Source: Chloroflexi bacterium RBG_13_53_26
GTDB taxonomy: Bacteria > Chloroflexota > Dehalococcoidia > UBA2247 > RBG-13-53-26
Assembly (NCBI GenBank): GCA_001795035.1
Contig: MGMW01000018.1
Location: 1 to 7,518, forward strand
Direction: 5' to 3'
DNA: 7,518 bases
Below the pieces are notes generated by a model, which did no database searches, was not told the origin of the DNA, and saw nothing but the letters and a program-made list of their open reading frames with translations. Both the position numbers and the translations under genes were made by a program. Positions 6,370-7,518 of the stretch are shown here, in pieces (the first letter of the stretch is position 1; each line of letters begins with the position of its first letter).

Positions 6370-6377
6370 GGAGGTGA
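6367..6377 (+). promoter_or_regulatory. Near-perfect ribosome binding site for acpP
   Basis: TAAGGAGGTGA could pair fully with the 3' end of 16S rRNA and lies 7 bases before GTG 6385. It contains the nusB stop codon (6367-6369). The strong site fits the need for abundant ACP and decides the GTG start. Confidence 0.8.
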
Positions 6378-6384
6378 CTACCTA

Positions 6385-6645
6385 GTGTCCACAGTCTTCG
6401 AGAGAGTGAAACGGGTTATCGTAGAGCAACTTGGCATCAAAGAAGAGGACGTAGTTCTCAAAGCATCGTTTGTCGACGATTTCAACACTGACTCCCTGGA
6501 TTTGGTCGAACTCATAATGGCGTTGGAGGAGGAGTTCAGCAATCCAAACAAGAAGGTGGAGATCCCCGACGAAGATGCAAGGAAGATTGTAACCGTCGGT
6601 GATGCCGTAGACTATATCAAGGACTTCGGGATAGAGGACTCATAG
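6385..6645 (+). CDS. acpP: Acyl carrier protein
   Basis: ACP carries growing acyl chains on a 4'-phosphopantetheine arm and serves FabD and probably PlsC, both encoded here. The 86-residue acidic product contains TDSLDLVELIMALEEEF (35-51), with the arm attachment site Ser37, then EIPDEDA (59-65) and VGDAVDYI (71-78). Compared with E. coli ACP (about 77 residues), there are about five extra residues, SNPNKKV (52-58), between helix II and the EIPDE segment, and FNTDSLD replaces the usual LGADSLD. GTG 6385 is fixed by the ribosome site upstream. Given the fab neighbour it is most likely the primary fatty-acid ACP, not a polyketide carrier. Confidence 0.96.
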   Translation: MSTVFERVKRVIVEQLGIKEEDVVLKASFVDDFNTDSLDLVELIMALEEEFSNPNKKVEIPDEDARKIVTVGDAVDYIKDFGIEDS

Positions 6646-6661
6646 GGGTTTACATCACTTA

Positions 6662-7518
6662 GTGGACCAAACAATAGCAGCACCAAAGCTTTCCCTTTTC
6701 CCACAAACAGCAGGAGTGAATAGTCCAGGTCACCTCACTCTCGGTGGGTGTGATGCCGTGGCTTTAGCAGCCAAACACGGCACGCCCCTCTACGTTTTCG
6801 ACGAAACCACCATACGCAAGAAATGTACAGAATACCGCACTGAGTTCAGCCAACGCTATCCAAATACGCTGGTTATCTATGCGTGTAAGGCTTTTGTCAA
6901 TCCCACTTTGGCCATTCTGCTTCATGAGGAAGGGCTGGGACTGGATGTAGTCTCAGCCGGTGAGATCTCAATTGCCAGATCTGTTGCCTTTCCCTCGGAT
7001 AAGGTCTATTTCCACGGCAACAACAAGAGCCGCGACGAACTGGCATTGGCCCTGGAATGGGGAATCAGTCGCGTAGTAGTAGACAACTTCCATGAGCTTC
7101 ATTTGTTGGCAGCTCTGGCCGCAGAAAAGGGCGTAGTTCAAGATATCCTGCTGCGCATCTCCCCTGGTGTCGACCCTCACACCCACAAATACATCACCAC
7201 CGGTGTTCTGGATAGCAAGTTTGGCTTTCCTCTGGCTACAGGCCAGGCTGAAGAGGCACTTGCCCGGGCGATAGCCACCCCGAGTCTCAATGTGGTTGGC
7301 TTGCATTTTCATTTGGGCTCTTCCATCTTTGAGGCAGCACCGTATGTAGAGGCTATTGAACTAACGCTTCGCTTCGCGATTCAAATGAAGGAAAAACACG
7401 GCTTCAAGCTGACAGAGCTGAATGTCGGCGGCGGCTTCGCTGTTCAATACCAATTACATTCTCCTCCTCCTCCGACCAGCGAATATGCTGAAGTCATAAC
7501 ATCAGCACTCCTCAGACT
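6662..7518 (+). CDS. lysA: Diaminopimelate decarboxylase, 5' part (3' partial)
   Basis: LysA is the PLP-dependent enzyme that turns meso-diaminopimelate into L-lysine, the last lysine step. The frame runs uninterrupted from GTG 6662 past the right edge, giving 285 codons of a protein usually about 410-440 residues. The fold type III alanine-racemase-like barrel is visible: PLYVFDE (42-48), YACKAFVNP with the PLP lysine Lys76 (73-81), GLDVVSAGE (93-101), FHGNNKS (117-123), RISPGVDPHTHKY (165-177), SKFGF (185-189), GLHFHLGSS (213-221) and the phosphate-binding NVGGGF (254-259). The catalytic cysteine and the substrate-binding C-terminal part lie outside. GTG 6662 is the first start after an in-frame stop at 6632; it has only a weak AGGGG at 6644-6648. 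A later GTG at 6716 is possible but would cut conserved LFPQTA-type N-terminal residues. It is 16 bases from acpP. Confidence 0.94.
   Translation, partial: MDQTIAAPKLSLFPQTAGVNSPGHLTLGGCDAVALAAKHGTPLYVFDETTIRKKCTEYRTEFSQRYPNTLVIYACKAFVNPTLAILLHEEGLGLDVVSAGEISIARSVAFPSDKVYFHGNNKSRDELALALEWGISRVVVDNFHELHLLAALAAEKGVVQDILLRISPGVDPHTHKYITTGVLDSKFGFPLATGQAEEALARAIATPSLNVVGLHFHLGSSIFEAAPYVEAIELTLRFAIQMKEKHGFKLTELNVGGGFAVQYQLHSPPPPTSEYAEVITSALLR

Noticed and set aside
6968..7312. Minus-strand open frame of 114 codons
   Set aside because: It is antisense to lysA, whose motifs cover the whole stretch on the + strand.
7469..7483. CTC/CTCC micro-repeat in lysA
   Set aside because: It encodes a proline run in a variable loop of the protein; a short codon repeat is enough to explain it.

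Overview
The window is a densely packed block of housekeeping and lipid genes, all on the + strand, with about balanced base composition and frequent TTG/GTG starts. The set of genes (HisG-like protein, crotonase, PlsC, IspH, YceD/DUF177, L32, FabD, NusB, ACP, LysA) and the sequence style of several proteins fit an anaerobic bacterium, most likely a Chloroflexota/Dehalococcoidia-type lineage. This taxonomic guess is from memory of protein style only and is moderately uncertain. There are no tRNA, rRNA, IS or CRISPR signals.

Layout. Positions 1-1391 hold a 5'-cut gene for a protein with two tandem HisG (ATP phosphoribosyltransferase) catalytic domains. It is followed by a PaaG-like enoyl-CoA hydratase/isomerase with a strong Shine-Dalgarno (1418-2251). 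Positions 2261-2419 hold what looks like a collapsed cytidylate kinase gene (cmk): its P-loop start and its C-terminal tail remain, in different frames, with the middle missing. It sits exactly where cmk would be expected, before plsC (2410-3066) and ispH (3056-3922). A 38-codon gene, squeezed between ispH and the DUF177 gene (3912-4028), has a good ribosome site and overlaps or abuts both neighbours. DUF177 (4030-4554) and rpmF (4560-4754) follow, the usual pair.

After a 111-base spacer comes fabD (4866-5795). A 139-base spacer with a good extended -10 promoter leads to nusB (5935-6369). Then come acpP (6385-6645), with a near-perfect ribosome site, and the 5' part of lysA (6662 to the window end).

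How the genes work together: plsC, fabD and acpP belong to fatty acid and phospholipid synthesis. ispH makes isoprenoid precursors. The DUF177 protein, L32 and NusB serve ribosome synthesis and rRNA transcription. The HisG-like protein and LysA belong to histidine and lysine/peptidoglycan precursor synthesis. Coupling of lipid synthesis to ribosome synthesis through yceD-rpmF-fab clusters is common in bacteria.

The most unusual items are the tandem HisG protein, whose two halves have each lost a different active-site motif, the decayed cmk, and the conserved-looking but unrecognised 38-residue gene. I found no convincing new multi-gene system.
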